From Paraburkholderia bannensis NBRC 103871 (GTDB lineage Bacteria > Pseudomonadota > Gammaproteobacteria > Burkholderiales > Burkholderiaceae), in assembly GCF_000685015.1 (NCBI RefSeq), contig NZ_BAYA01000012.1:124001-188000 (forward strand): a stretch of 64,000 nucleotides of DNA, written 5' to 3'. The position numbers and the translations under genes were made by a program. Under the pieces are notes generated by a model that did not search any database, was not told the origin of the DNA, and saw only the letters and a list, made by a program, of their open reading frames with translations. This document shows, in pieces, positions 7,721 to 15,779 of this stretch (the first letter of the stretch is position 1; each line of letters begins with the position of its first letter).

Positions 7721-10162
7721 TTAGTTGCGCACCGGCTTGCCGGTTTGCAGCATGCCCATGATGCGTTCCTGCGTCTTTTGCGTGCCCAGCAGGTCGACAA
7801 AGGCGCGGCGCTCCAGCGTGAGCAGCCATTCCTCGTCGACGAGACTGCCCGCCTCGACGTCACCGCCGCACACCGCTTCCGCGATGCGGCCCGCGATCAG
7901 GTAATCGTGGTCGCTGATGAAGCGGCCATCGCGCATGTTCACAAGCGACGCCTTGATGGTCGAGATCGCCGAGCGGCCCGCGACCGGAATCTGCTTCGCA
8001 CGCAACGGCGCACGATAACCGGATGCGCTCAACGCACGCGCTTCCTTCTTCGCCGTATCGAGCAGCTCGAACACGTTGAAGACGATCGTGTCCGACGGCT
8101 TCAGGTAGCCCATCGTGCGCGCTTCGAGCGCCGAACCCGAGACCTTGGCCATCGCCGCGTTTTCGAACGACTTCTGCAGGAAACGCAGCAGGTCGCTCGG
8201 CACGGCGCCGATCTGCGCTGCCGCATCGGCTGCACGCACGGCGGCTTCCTTCAGGCCGCCGCCCGCCGGCACCAGGCCCACGCCCACTTCCACCAGACCG
8301 ACGTAGCTTTCGATGTGCGCCACGCGCTTCGCGCTGTGCAGCATGATTTCGCAACCGCCGCCGAGCGCGATGCCCGACACCGCCGCCACGACCGGCACGT
8401 TCGCGTACTTCACGCGCATCATCGTGTCCTGGAACTTCTTGACGAACGGCTCGATGCCCTTCGCGCCGCCCATCATGAAGGCAGGCATGGCTTCTTCGAG
8501 GTTCGCACCGGCCGAGAACGGGCCGCCCGGCGCGCCGAGCTTGAGCGACGTCGGCTGCCAGATCACGAGGCCCTTGTAGCCGTCTTCGGCGATCTCGATG
8601 GCCTTCACGAGCGAATCCAGCACGCCCGGGCCCATCGTGTTCATCTTGCTCTTGTACGAGACGATGACGACATCGTCCTCGCCTGCGCGGTCATCGACCC
8701 ACGCGCGCAGATGCTCGTTCTCGAACAGCGTCTTGCCGTAGCTCTTCGGATCGCGTGCATTCGATTCGCCGAACAGCGCCGCGCGGAACACCTGACGCTC
8801 GTAGACCGGCAGGTTCGAGCGCGGCTCGAAGCGCGCCGCAGCGGGCGACCACGAACCTTCCGCACCGTGCACGCCGCCGTTCGCAGCGACCGGGCCTTCG
8901 AACACCCAGGCGGGCAGCGGTGCATTCGACAGCGTCTTGCCCGCGTCGATGTCTTCCTTCACCCATTCGGCGACCTGCTTCCAGCCTGCGGCCTGCCAGC
9001 CCTCGAACGGGCCTTCGTTCCAGCCGAAGCCCCAGCGGATCGCCAGATCGACGTCGCGCGCGTTATCGGCGATCGACTCCAGGTGCACGCCGATGTAATG
9101 GAACACGTCGCGGAAGATCGACCACAGGAACTGTGCCTGCGGGTGCTCCGATTCGCGCAGCAGCTTCAGACGTTCTGCCGGCGGGCGCTTGAGGATGCGG
9201 CCCACGAGTTCGTCGGCCTTCGCGCCGCCGTCCACGTACTCGCCGGTGTTGCCGTCGAGCACCTTGATCGCTTTGCCTTCCTTGCGATAGAAGCCGCCGC
9301 CCGTCTTCTGACCGAGCGCGCCCTTCGCCACCAGGCCCGCCAGCACCGCCGGCGTTTCGTAGACCGCGAAGAACGGATCGTCCTTCAGGTTGTCCTGCAT
9401 CGTCTTGATGACATGCGCCATCGTGTCCAGGCCGACAACGTCAGCAGTCCGGAACGTCGCCGACTTCGCGCGGCCCAGACGGCTGCCGGTCAGGTCGTCG
9501 ACTTCGTCGAAACGCAGGCCGAACTTCTTCGCTTCGGTGATGACCGCGAGGATCGAGAAAATGCCGACGCGGTTGGCGATGAAGTTCGGCGTATCCTTCG
9601 CGCGCACCACGCCCTTGCCGACGACGCTCGTGAGGAACGATTCGAGCTGGTCGAGGATCTCGGGCTTCGTGTGCACGGTCGGGATCAGCTCGACCAGGTG
9701 CATGTAGCGCGGCGGGTTGAAGAAGTGCACGCCGCAAAAGCGCGCCTTGAGGTTGTCGTCGAAACCTTGCGACAGTTCCGTGATCGACAGACCCGAGGTG
9801 TTGGACGCGAAGATCGCGTTCGGCGCGAGGTGCGGCGCGACCTTCTTGTAGAGGTCGTGCTTCCAGTCCATGCGCTCGGCGATCGCTTCGATCACCACGT
9901 CGCATTCCGCCAGCTTCGCGATGTCGTCTTCGTAGTTCGCGGGCGTGATGTACTGCGCGTCGTCCTTCACGCCGAACGGCGCGGGCGAGAGCTTCTTCAG
10001 CGTCTCGATCGCCTTGAGCGCGATGGCGTTCTTGGGGCCTTCCTTCGCGGGCAGATCGAACAGCAGCACGGGCACGCGGGCGTTGATCAGGTGCGCGGCG
10101 ATCTGCGCGCCCATCACGCCGGCGCCGAGTACGGCGACCTTGCGAATATTAAGATTGCTCAC
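7721..10162 (-). CDS. 3-hydroxyacyl-CoA dehydrogenase/enoyl-CoA hydratase fusion (dehydrogenase domain first)
   Basis: 813 residues. I place the start at GTG 10162 (VSNLNIRKVAVLG), preceded by a good GGAGG; this puts the Rossmann loop GAGVMGAQIAAHL at residues about 13-25, as expected. N-terminal NAD-binding and C-terminal dehydrogenase domains carry SNTSGLSITELS, GVHFFNPPRYMHLVELIP and DTPNFIANRVG. A crotonase-type domain follows (PVVAAVSGIALGGGCEIMLHS). The domain order is reversed relative to FadB/FadJ and resembles Bacillus FadN. It catalyses hydration and NAD-dependent oxidation steps of beta-oxidation. It is the third gene of the operon, between acyl-CoA dehydrogenase and thiolase. Confidence 0.94.
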   Translation of the reverse strand: MSNLNIRKVAVLGAGVMGAQIAAHLINARVPVLLFDLPAKEGPKNAIALKAIETLKKLSPAPFGVKDDAQYITPANYEDDIAKLAECDVVIEAIAERMDWKHDLYKKVAPHLAPNAIFASNTSGLSITELSQGFDDNLKARFCGVHFFNPPRYMHLVELIPTVHTKPEILDQLESFLTSVVGKGVVRAKDTPNFIANRVGIFSILAVITEAKKFGLRFDEVDDLTGSRLGRAKSATFRTADVVGLDTMAHVIKTMQDNLKDDPFFAVYETPAVLAGLVAKGALGQKTGGGFYRKEGKAIKVLDGNTGEYVDGGAKADELVGRILKRPPAERLKLLRESEHPQAQFLWSIFRDVFHYIGVHLESIADNARDVDLAIRWGFGWNEGPFEGWQAAGWKQVAEWVKEDIDAGKTLSNAPLPAWVFEGPVAANGGVHGAEGSWSPAAARFEPRSNLPVYERQVFRAALFGESNARDPKSYGKTLFENEHLRAWVDDRAGEDDVVIVSYKSKMNTMGPGVLDSLVKAIEIAEDGYKGLVIWQPTSLKLGAPGGPFSAGANLEEAMPAFMMGGAKGIEPFVKKFQDTMMRVKYANVPVVAAVSGIALGGGCEIMLHSAKRVAHIESYVGLVEVGVGLVPAGGGLKEAAVRAADAAAQIGAVPSDLLRFLQKSFENAAMAKVSGSALEARTMGYLKPSDTIVFNVFELLDTAKKEARALSASGYRAPLRAKQIPVAGRSAISTIKASLVNMRDGRFISDHDYLIAGRIAEAVCGGDVEAGSLVDEEWLLTLERRAFVDLLGTQKTQERIMGMLQTGKPVRN

Positions 10163-10327
10163 GTTGTTCCTCCAGCGGATATGCAATGTCGAGCGAAAAC
10201 GGGACAAATACGGGATGGTTTCGCGGCGCGATCCGGTGAGTTGTTGTTCTGGCCGGTGCGCCGCTTGAGAGATTCGGTGATGCGATATCGGGCGATGCGC
10301 TCCCGCAGAAGCGCATCGCTTGCGCGC

Positions 10328-12115
10328 TTAGAACAGCGCTTCGTCGACTTCCATCAGCGTCTTCGAGCCCGCGCGCGCCTGGCGGATCGAGGTCGCCGTT
10401 TCGGGCAGCAGCTTCGCGAAGTAGAAGCGCGCCGTGGCCAGCTTCGACTTGTAGAACGGATCGCCCGAGCTTTCCTTGTCGAGCGCGATGCGCGCCATGC
10501 GCGCCCAGAAGTACGCGAACACGAGGTGGCCCGCCGTGCGCAGGTACGGCACAGCGGCCGCGCCCACTTCGTCCGGGTTCTGCATGGCCTTCATGCCGAT
10601 TTCCATCGTGAGCTTCTGCATCTTGTCGCCGATGTCGGCGAGCGGATTCACGAACTCCTGCATCTCCGTCTTGATGCCTTCGGCTTCGACGAAATCCGTC
10701 ACCAGCTTGCCGAACTTCTTGAGCTTCGCGCCCATGTCGCCCAGCACCTTGCGGCCCAGCAGGTCGAGCGACTGGATCGTGTTGGTGCCTTCGTAGATCT
10801 GGTTGATACGCGCGTCGCGCACGTACTGCTCCATGCCCCACTCGGAGATGAAGCCGTGGCCGCCGTACACCTGCATGCCGAGGTTGGTGCTCTCGAATGC
10901 GTTGTCGGTCAGGAACGCCTTGATGATCGGCGTGAGCAGCGCGACCAGGTCGGCGGCTTCCTTGCGCTCGGTTTCGTCGCCGTGCGACAGTTCCTTGTCG
11001 ATCTGCAGCGCCGACCAGTACGTGAAGGCGCGCGCGCCTTCGGCCCAGGCCTTCTGCGTGAGCAGCATGCGGCGCACGTCCGGATGCACGATAATCGGAT
11101 CGGCGGCCTTTTCAGGCGCCTTCGGGCCGGTCAGCGCACGCATCTGCAGACGCTCCTTCGCGTACGTGAGCGAGTTCTGGTACGCGACTTCGGTCAGACC
11201 CAGGCCTTGCATGCCCACGCCCAGACGCGCGGCGTTCATCATCACGAACATGGCGTTCAAGCCCTTGTTCGGTTCGCCCACGAGCCAGCCCGTCGCGCCG
11301 TCCAGGTTCATGACGCAGGTCGAGTTGCCGTGAATGCCCATCTTGTGTTCGATCGAGCCGCACTTGATGCCGTTGCGCTCGCCCACTGCGCCAGAGGCCG
11401 TGGGGATGAACTTCGGCACGATGAAGAGCGAAATGCCCTTGGTGCCTTGCGGCGCGTCCGGCAGGCGCGCGAGCACGAGGTGGATGATGTTCTCCGCCAT
11501 GTCGTGCTCACCGCTCGAAATGAAGATCTTCGTGCCGGAGATTGCGTAGGAGCCGTCGCTGTTCGGTTCGGCCTTGGTGCGCAGGATGCCGAGGTCGGTG
11601 CCGCAATGCGGCTCGGTCAGGCACATCGTGCCCGTCCACACGCCTTCGACGAGCTTCGGCAGGTAGGTCTGCTGGAGTTCGGGCGTGCCGTGCGCGTGCA
11701 GGCATTCGTAGGCGCCGTGCGACAGACCCGGGTACATCGTCCACGCCTGGTTCGCCGAGTTGAGCATTTCGTAGAGCGCGTTGTTCACGAACGCGGGCAG
11801 GCCCTGGCCGCCGTATTCGGGATCGCAGCCCAGTGCGGGCCAGCCGGCTTCGACGTATTGCTTGTAGGCTTCCTTGAAGCCCGTCGGCGTGGTGACAACG
11901 CCGTCGCCGGCATACGTGCAGCCTTCACGATCGCCGACCTGGTTCAGCGGAAACAGCACTTCCGAGCAGAACTTGCCTGCCTCTTCCAGCACCTGGTTGA
12001 TGGTGTCGGCGTCGAGGTCAGCGTGCTTCGGCATCTGCTTGACTTCGCCTTCCACGTTCAGCAGTTCGTGCAGCACGAATTGCATGTCGCGCAGCGGCGC
12101 GGTGTACTGTCCCAT
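10328..12115 (-). CDS. Acyl-CoA dehydrogenase with C-terminal extension
   Basis: 595 residues, the size of the large betaproteobacterial acyl-CoA dehydrogenases that have an N-terminal helical domain and a C-terminal extension domain. FAD- and substrate-binding segments MCLTEPHCGTDLG and ISGTKIFISSGEHDM are present. The active-site region reads NQIYEGTNTIQSLDLLGRK, with the catalytic Glu in YEGTN. It performs the first oxidation of acyl-CoA and passes electrons to ETF. It is the second gene of the operon: the TetR gene ends 72 bases upstream, and the hydroxyacyl-CoA dehydrogenase gene follows after 165 bases. The minus-strand start is ATG 12115. Confidence 0.95.
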   Translation of the reverse strand: MGQYTAPLRDMQFVLHELLNVEGEVKQMPKHADLDADTINQVLEEAGKFCSEVLFPLNQVGDREGCTYAGDGVVTTPTGFKEAYKQYVEAGWPALGCDPEYGGQGLPAFVNNALYEMLNSANQAWTMYPGLSHGAYECLHAHGTPELQQTYLPKLVEGVWTGTMCLTEPHCGTDLGILRTKAEPNSDGSYAISGTKIFISSGEHDMAENIIHLVLARLPDAPQGTKGISLFIVPKFIPTASGAVGERNGIKCGSIEHKMGIHGNSTCVMNLDGATGWLVGEPNKGLNAMFVMMNAARLGVGMQGLGLTEVAYQNSLTYAKERLQMRALTGPKAPEKAADPIIVHPDVRRMLLTQKAWAEGARAFTYWSALQIDKELSHGDETERKEAADLVALLTPIIKAFLTDNAFESTNLGMQVYGGHGFISEWGMEQYVRDARINQIYEGTNTIQSLDLLGRKVLGDMGAKLKKFGKLVTDFVEAEGIKTEMQEFVNPLADIGDKMQKLTMEIGMKAMQNPDEVGAAAVPYLRTAGHLVFAYFWARMARIALDKESSGDPFYKSKLATARFYFAKLLPETATSIRQARAGSKTLMEVDEALF

Positions 12116-12187
12116 GTTTTTCTCCCTAGATAGAGCTGTAGAGTTTCGGGCTTTCGCGTACCGCCGCGACGCTGTGCACGGCGTTCG

Positions 12188-12787
12188 CTACTCGCTCACG
12201 CTCTGGTACGAAACAATCAGTTTTTCGAACGCGGCCCACGTATGCTCGACCGCGTCCGGCAGGTGCAGGAAGCGGCCGTCATGATGCAGGCCGAGTGTCA
12301 CGCTATACAGTTCGAACAGCATCAGCGCGGGATCGGTGTCGCGTCGCAGATGCCCTTCTTCGATCGCCTGCGCAATGGCCCTGAGCAGCGCCGCACGCCA
12401 CATCGTCACGCTCGCCACCAGTTGCTCGCGCACCTGGCTGTCCGCGCGGTCGTCGTACTCGACCGCGCCGCTGATGTAGATGCAGCCGGTCGTCACTTCG
12501 TGGATGCGCTTTTCGAACCATCGCGACAGCATCGCACGCAGACGAGGCAAACCGCGTGGTTCGCGCAAGCTCGGAAAGAAGACTTCTTCCTCGAATCTGC
12601 GATGGTACTCACGCACCACCTCGACCTGCAGGTCTTCGCGCGAACCGAAGTGCGCGAAGACGCCGCTCTTGCTCATCTGCATGCGCTCAGCCAGCAATCC
12701 GATGGTCAGACCTTCCAGTCCGTCCCGGCTCGCGAGGTCGAGTGCTGCATCCAGAATGGCGGCTCGTGTCTGTTCGCCTTTACGCAT
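12188..12787 (-). CDS. TetR-family regulator of the beta-oxidation operon
   Basis: 199 residues. The N-terminal helix-turn-helix is typical of TetR: RAAILDAALDLASRDGLEGL, then LLAERMQMSKSGVFAHFGSR. The C-terminal half (about 80-199) is a helical ligand domain. The gene is the first of a five-gene minus-strand set encoding acyl-CoA dehydrogenase, the dehydrogenase/hydratase fusion, thiolase and hydratase. It is therefore probably an acyl-CoA- or fatty-acid-responsive autorepressor; this is inferred from context. A perfect 18-bp palindrome at 12910-12927, about 120 bp upstream, is the natural candidate operator. The ligand is not readable from sequence. Confidence 0.92.
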   Translation of the reverse strand: MRKGEQTRAAILDAALDLASRDGLEGLTIGLLAERMQMSKSGVFAHFGSREDLQVEVVREYHRRFEEEVFFPSLREPRGLPRLRAMLSRWFEKRIHEVTTGCIYISGAVEYDDRADSQVREQLVASVTMWRAALLRAIAQAIEEGHLRRDTDPALMLFELYSVTLGLHHDGRFLHLPDAVEHTWAAFEKLIVSYQSVSE

Positions 12788-12909
12788 AGCTTTAATTTAC
12801 CGTGACGATGTGGCCGCGATGTTGGCTTGATCTGCTCGCATCTCGGCCTGAATTAAATCGAACGGCCGTACTATTGTTGAGGACAGCCGCCCGCGAAACA
12901 AGGACTTTA

Positions 12910-12927
12910 TTAGAAACCGATTTCTAA
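12910..12927. promoter_or_regulatory. 18-bp palindrome, candidate TetR operator
   Basis: TTAGAAA-CCGA-TTTCTAA is a perfect 7-bp inverted repeat with a 4-bp centre. It lies in an AT-rich patch of the 283-bp gap between the TetR gene (start 12787) and clsB (stop 13071), upstream of the TetR-led operon. Its size and symmetry fit a TetR-family operator. No clear -35/-10 pair could be assigned around it. Confidence 0.5.
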
Positions 12928-13070
12928 CCGGTACTCTAATTTTCGGGGATCGCAAGAAGCGCACAAGCGAACATTTCTCGATTGCACGCGGGGCGATTCG
13001 TGTGGCAGGCATGGGCCTGGCGTCGCGCTCGCATCGGCCACGGCTTGGCGTGTTGCGGCGCACTAGAAAG

Positions 13071-14489
13071 CTAGTCGTAACCGCCTACGGTGAGTAGTTT
13101 CATGACCACGCGATAGGAGTTCCACGCGAGCCAGTTCACCGCGCGCACGTGCCACGGACGGGCCTCGTAGCGGGCGCGGTCGATCTTGGGCGATTCGTCG
13201 AAGCCACTCAGGATTGCGTCGCGCAACTGCGCGATCTGGGGATGCTGCACGAGCAGCACGTTGGCCTCGTTGTTGAGCACGAGACTCAGCGCATCGAGAT
13301 TCGACGAACCGACTGTCCCCCACGCGCAATCCACCACGGCCACTTTGCCGTGCAGCATGGTCTTTTCGTATTCCGCAATCTGCACGCCCGCGCTCAGCAA
13401 CTGGTGATAGAGAAACGGCGTGCCGTAGTCGAGCACCTTGAACTCTTTTCGTCCGATCAAAAGCTTGACGGTCACGCCTCGCGACGCGGCCTCGACGAGC
13501 GCGCGGCGTAACCGCCGCCCCGGCATGAAGTACGGATTGGCGAGCAGCACTTCCTTGCGCGCCTCGCCGATGGCGTCCAGATAGGCCTTTTCGATGGCGC
13601 GCCGGTTCACCACGTTGTCGCGCGCGACGAACGCCACGCAGGGCACGTGCGCCGTGCGCGGATCGGGCACGCCCGCGCGCAGGCGCTCGCGCAGCCGCGC
13701 GATGATGCGCTGCGCGCGTCCGGTGCGAACCACGGGCGCGAGTTCGCGCAGCACTTCGTTGACGGCCTTGGCGGGCTGCATCACCGTGTGGCCCGTGGGA
13801 TGCGGCGCGAGAAAACCCGCGCTCGCAGGCACGCCAGGCGAGAGCGTGGCGAGCCCCTCGGGCGCGCCTGCGCCCGCGAGCGGCGGCCGGTGCCCGAGGC
13901 GGATACGCCGCCACTGCATCTCGATCGCCTCGCGCACGTCCACGACCACTGGCCCCGCCAGTTCCACCGCGAAGTCCCAGCGCGCGAACGGCAGCGGTTT
14001 GCCGTCGTTCTCCATGTCGTCGACCACGTTGATGCCGCCGCAATACGCGTACTGATCGTCGATCACGGTGAGCTTGCGGTGCGTGCGCGAAAAGCCGAAG
14101 CGCCCGAAGATGTGCGGGTTATAGATGCGATGCTCGATGCCCGCGGCAGGCCAGCTGTTGAACAGATCGAGCCGCGCCGTGCCGACGCCGTCAGTGATGA
14201 CGCGCACGCGCACGCCGCGACGCGCCGCGCGGATCAGCGCTCCGGACAGCGCCTGTCCGGTCGCATCGCTGCAAAAGATGTAGGTTTCGAGCGCGACATC
14301 GCGCCGGGCGGCGTCGATGCGCTCGATCATCGCCGCAAACAGGCCCTCGCCGGAGTGGAACAGGCGCACCTCGTTGCCGCTCGTGAAGCGGTAGCGCGAA
14401 CGATAGCGCCGCCCCAGCAACGCCTCGCGCAGCCGCATGACGCGGCGCGGTTCGAGGTCGGCTTCGGGATCGGCGCGGGTGTCGCTCAC
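13071..14489 (-). CDS. clsB: Phospholipase D-family cardiolipin synthase (ClsB-like)
   Basis: 472 residues. The start is set at GTG 14489, which overlaps the TGA of nudB (GTGA) and follows a GGAGA; in-frame codons further upstream lie inside nudB. Two HKD motifs are present: THRKLTVIDDQYAYCGGIN in the first half and LHGKVAVVDCAWGTVGSSN in the second, each with downstream Gly-Gly or Ser-Asn residues. Such enzymes join two phosphatidyl units into cardiolipin at the inner membrane. There are no strong N-terminal membrane helices, unlike ClsA, so a ClsB-type assignment is favoured. Translation is probably coupled to nudB. Confidence 0.85.
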   Translation of the reverse strand: MSDTRADPEADLEPRRVMRLREALLGRRYRSRYRFTSGNEVRLFHSGEGLFAAMIERIDAARRDVALETYIFCSDATGQALSGALIRAARRGVRVRVITDGVGTARLDLFNSWPAAGIEHRIYNPHIFGRFGFSRTHRKLTVIDDQYAYCGGINVVDDMENDGKPLPFARWDFAVELAGPVVVDVREAIEMQWRRIRLGHRPPLAGAGAPEGLATLSPGVPASAGFLAPHPTGHTVMQPAKAVNEVLRELAPVVRTGRAQRIIARLRERLRAGVPDPRTAHVPCVAFVARDNVVNRRAIEKAYLDAIGEARKEVLLANPYFMPGRRLRRALVEAASRGVTVKLLIGRKEFKVLDYGTPFLYHQLLSAGVQIAEYEKTMLHGKVAVVDCAWGTVGSSNLDALSLVLNNEANVLLVQHPQIAQLRDAILSGFDESPKIDRARYEARPWHVRAVNWLAWNSYRVVMKLLTVGGYD

Positions 14490-15004
14490 TGAGGCTCTCC
14501 GGGATGACTCGCGGCAAGGCGTGCGGGCAGTTGCAGGATCGCCTCGCGATTGGACGACGAGAAGCACTTCGCGGCGGCTTCTTCGTAGGGCAGCCACAGA
14601 TACGCGGTGTGCTCGCGCGGCGCGAGCGTGACAGGCGTACCGGCGGGTACTTCGAGACTAAACCAGTGCTCGGTATTGCGTGTGACGCCCTCGGCGTAGC
14701 GATGGCGCCAGACCGGATAGATCTCGTAGTCGATCTCGTGATGCCAGTCGCGCAGCGCCCCGGCGGGCACAGTCGGCACATCCGGCACGCCGGGCGAACC
14801 CACGACGATGCCCGTTTCCTCCGCCACTTCGCGCACGGCGGTTTCCGTAAATGACTCGTCGAGGCGATCCTTCGAGCCCGTGACCGACTGCCAGAAGCCG
14901 GCGCGGTCGGCGCGCTCGATGATCAGGACGTCCATGCGCCCCGCCACAGGCGGCGTATGGATGACGACGAGTACGGATTGCGGGATCTTCGGCGGCTTCT
15001 GCAT
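14486..15004 (-). CDS. nudB: Dihydroneopterin triphosphate pyrophosphatase (Nudix)
   Basis: 172 residues from ATG 15004 (MQKPPKIPQSVLVVIH). The Nudix box G-x5-E-x7-REVAEETGI runs from GSKDRLDE to EETGI, and the preceding FWQSVTGS is characteristic of NudB. The later segment WHHEIDYEIYPVWRHRYAEG also fits that subfamily. NudB removes pyrophosphate from dihydroneopterin triphosphate in folate synthesis. The gene lies 93 bases after the secreted-protein gene and overlaps clsB by four bases. The neighbouring aspS is a common partner in related genomes. Confidence 0.88.
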   Translation of the reverse strand: MQKPPKIPQSVLVVIHTPPVAGRMDVLIIERADRAGFWQSVTGSKDRLDESFTETAVREVAEETGIVVGSPGVPDVPTVPAGALRDWHHEIDYEIYPVWRHRYAEGVTRNTEHWFSLEVPAGTPVTLAPREHTAYLWLPYEEAAAKCFSSSNREAILQLPARLAASHPGEPQ

Positions 15005-15097
15005 GGCGATAAAACGGGTAGGGGCCGCGATGTTTGCGACTGTCTTGTCGGAATTTAACGCAAAAGGGGCAAATAGCGCTTGGGTTCGATGGCGCAA

Positions 15098-15625
15098 TCA
15101 GCGTGCGTGCGGCTCAAGATCGGCGTCGGGACACGTGGGTTCGAAGTCGGCATCGACATGCTGGGACAGATGCACCAGCGTCTTTCCATCGCCGATCCGC
15201 TTGCCGAGATAATGCACGCCCTCGCCCGACGTGCAGGTGGAAAGGCGCACCTTCAGGCCGCCTTCGAGCGTGGCGTCGGCGGTCTTGCCCACCTGCGCGA
15301 AATGGGCCTCGCCCGTCACGCCGAAGCCAGAAACGTCCTTGTCGATCGTTGCTGGCAGCTTGATCGCGTAAGCCGTCACGGCGCGATCGCGCAGGTCGTC
15401 GAACACATTGGGATTGGCGGGCGCGTGGCCGCTGATGATCGCGCAACATTGCACGGCCGGATGATCGACGTCCGGCACGATTTGCAGCGTCGTGCCATTG
15501 GACAGTTGCGGATTCACCGAATAGTAGACGCCGAACGAGATGAAACCGACCTGCTGCGCGTGCGCAAGCGTCGCCGAAGCGAGCGAAACGACGAGGAACA
15601 AGGCACGAAGCGCGCGTAGCGACAT
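15098..15625 (-). CDS. Putative secreted protein of unknown function
   Basis: 175 residues from ATG 15625. A clear signal peptide (MSLRALRALFLVVSLASATLAHAQ, cleaved at about residue 24) precedes a mature domain beginning QQVGFISFGVYYSV. The mature part has four cysteines: a CC pair, then STCTSGEG and PTCPD. These may form periplasmic disulfides. I do not recognise the family. It sits between aspS and nudB on the same strand, after a strong intrinsic terminator at 15717-15744, so it probably has its own promoter in the short gap before the terminator or depends on read-through. Confidence 0.7.
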   Translation of the reverse strand: MSLRALRALFLVVSLASATLAHAQQVGFISFGVYYSVNPQLSNGTTLQIVPDVDHPAVQCCAIISGHAPANPNVFDDLRDRAVTAYAIKLPATIDKDVSGFGVTGEAHFAQVGKTADATLEGGLKVRLSTCTSGEGVHYLGKRIGDGKTLVHLSQHVDADFEPTCPDADLEPHAR

Positions 15626-15716
15626 GGCAGGTCTTTTCAATTCGATGGCCGCGCAGTCTAGCAAATCGGCGTGATTTGAAGGCGCACGTTGCTGGAAACT
15701 TGCCAGACGCGCGGCG

Positions 15717-15744
15717 AAAAAAAAGAGGCGCCTAAGCGCCTCTT
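15717..15744 (-). terminator. Intrinsic terminator of aspS
   Basis: On the minus strand, a 9-bp perfect stem (AAGAGGCGC / GCGCCTCTT, 4-nt loop) is followed by eight T residues (forward A-run 15717-15724). It lies 36 bp after the aspS stop. Confidence 0.9.
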
Positions 15745-15779
15745 CTTCGTGCAGCGGCTAAACCGGCTTAAAGCGCGGC

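Noticed and set aside
7238..12133. A 1631-codon open frame on the plus strand
   Set aside because: It is antisense to the beta-oxidation operon. Its translation is Arg/His/Ala-rich with no family motifs, as expected from the third-position GC bias of the real genes.
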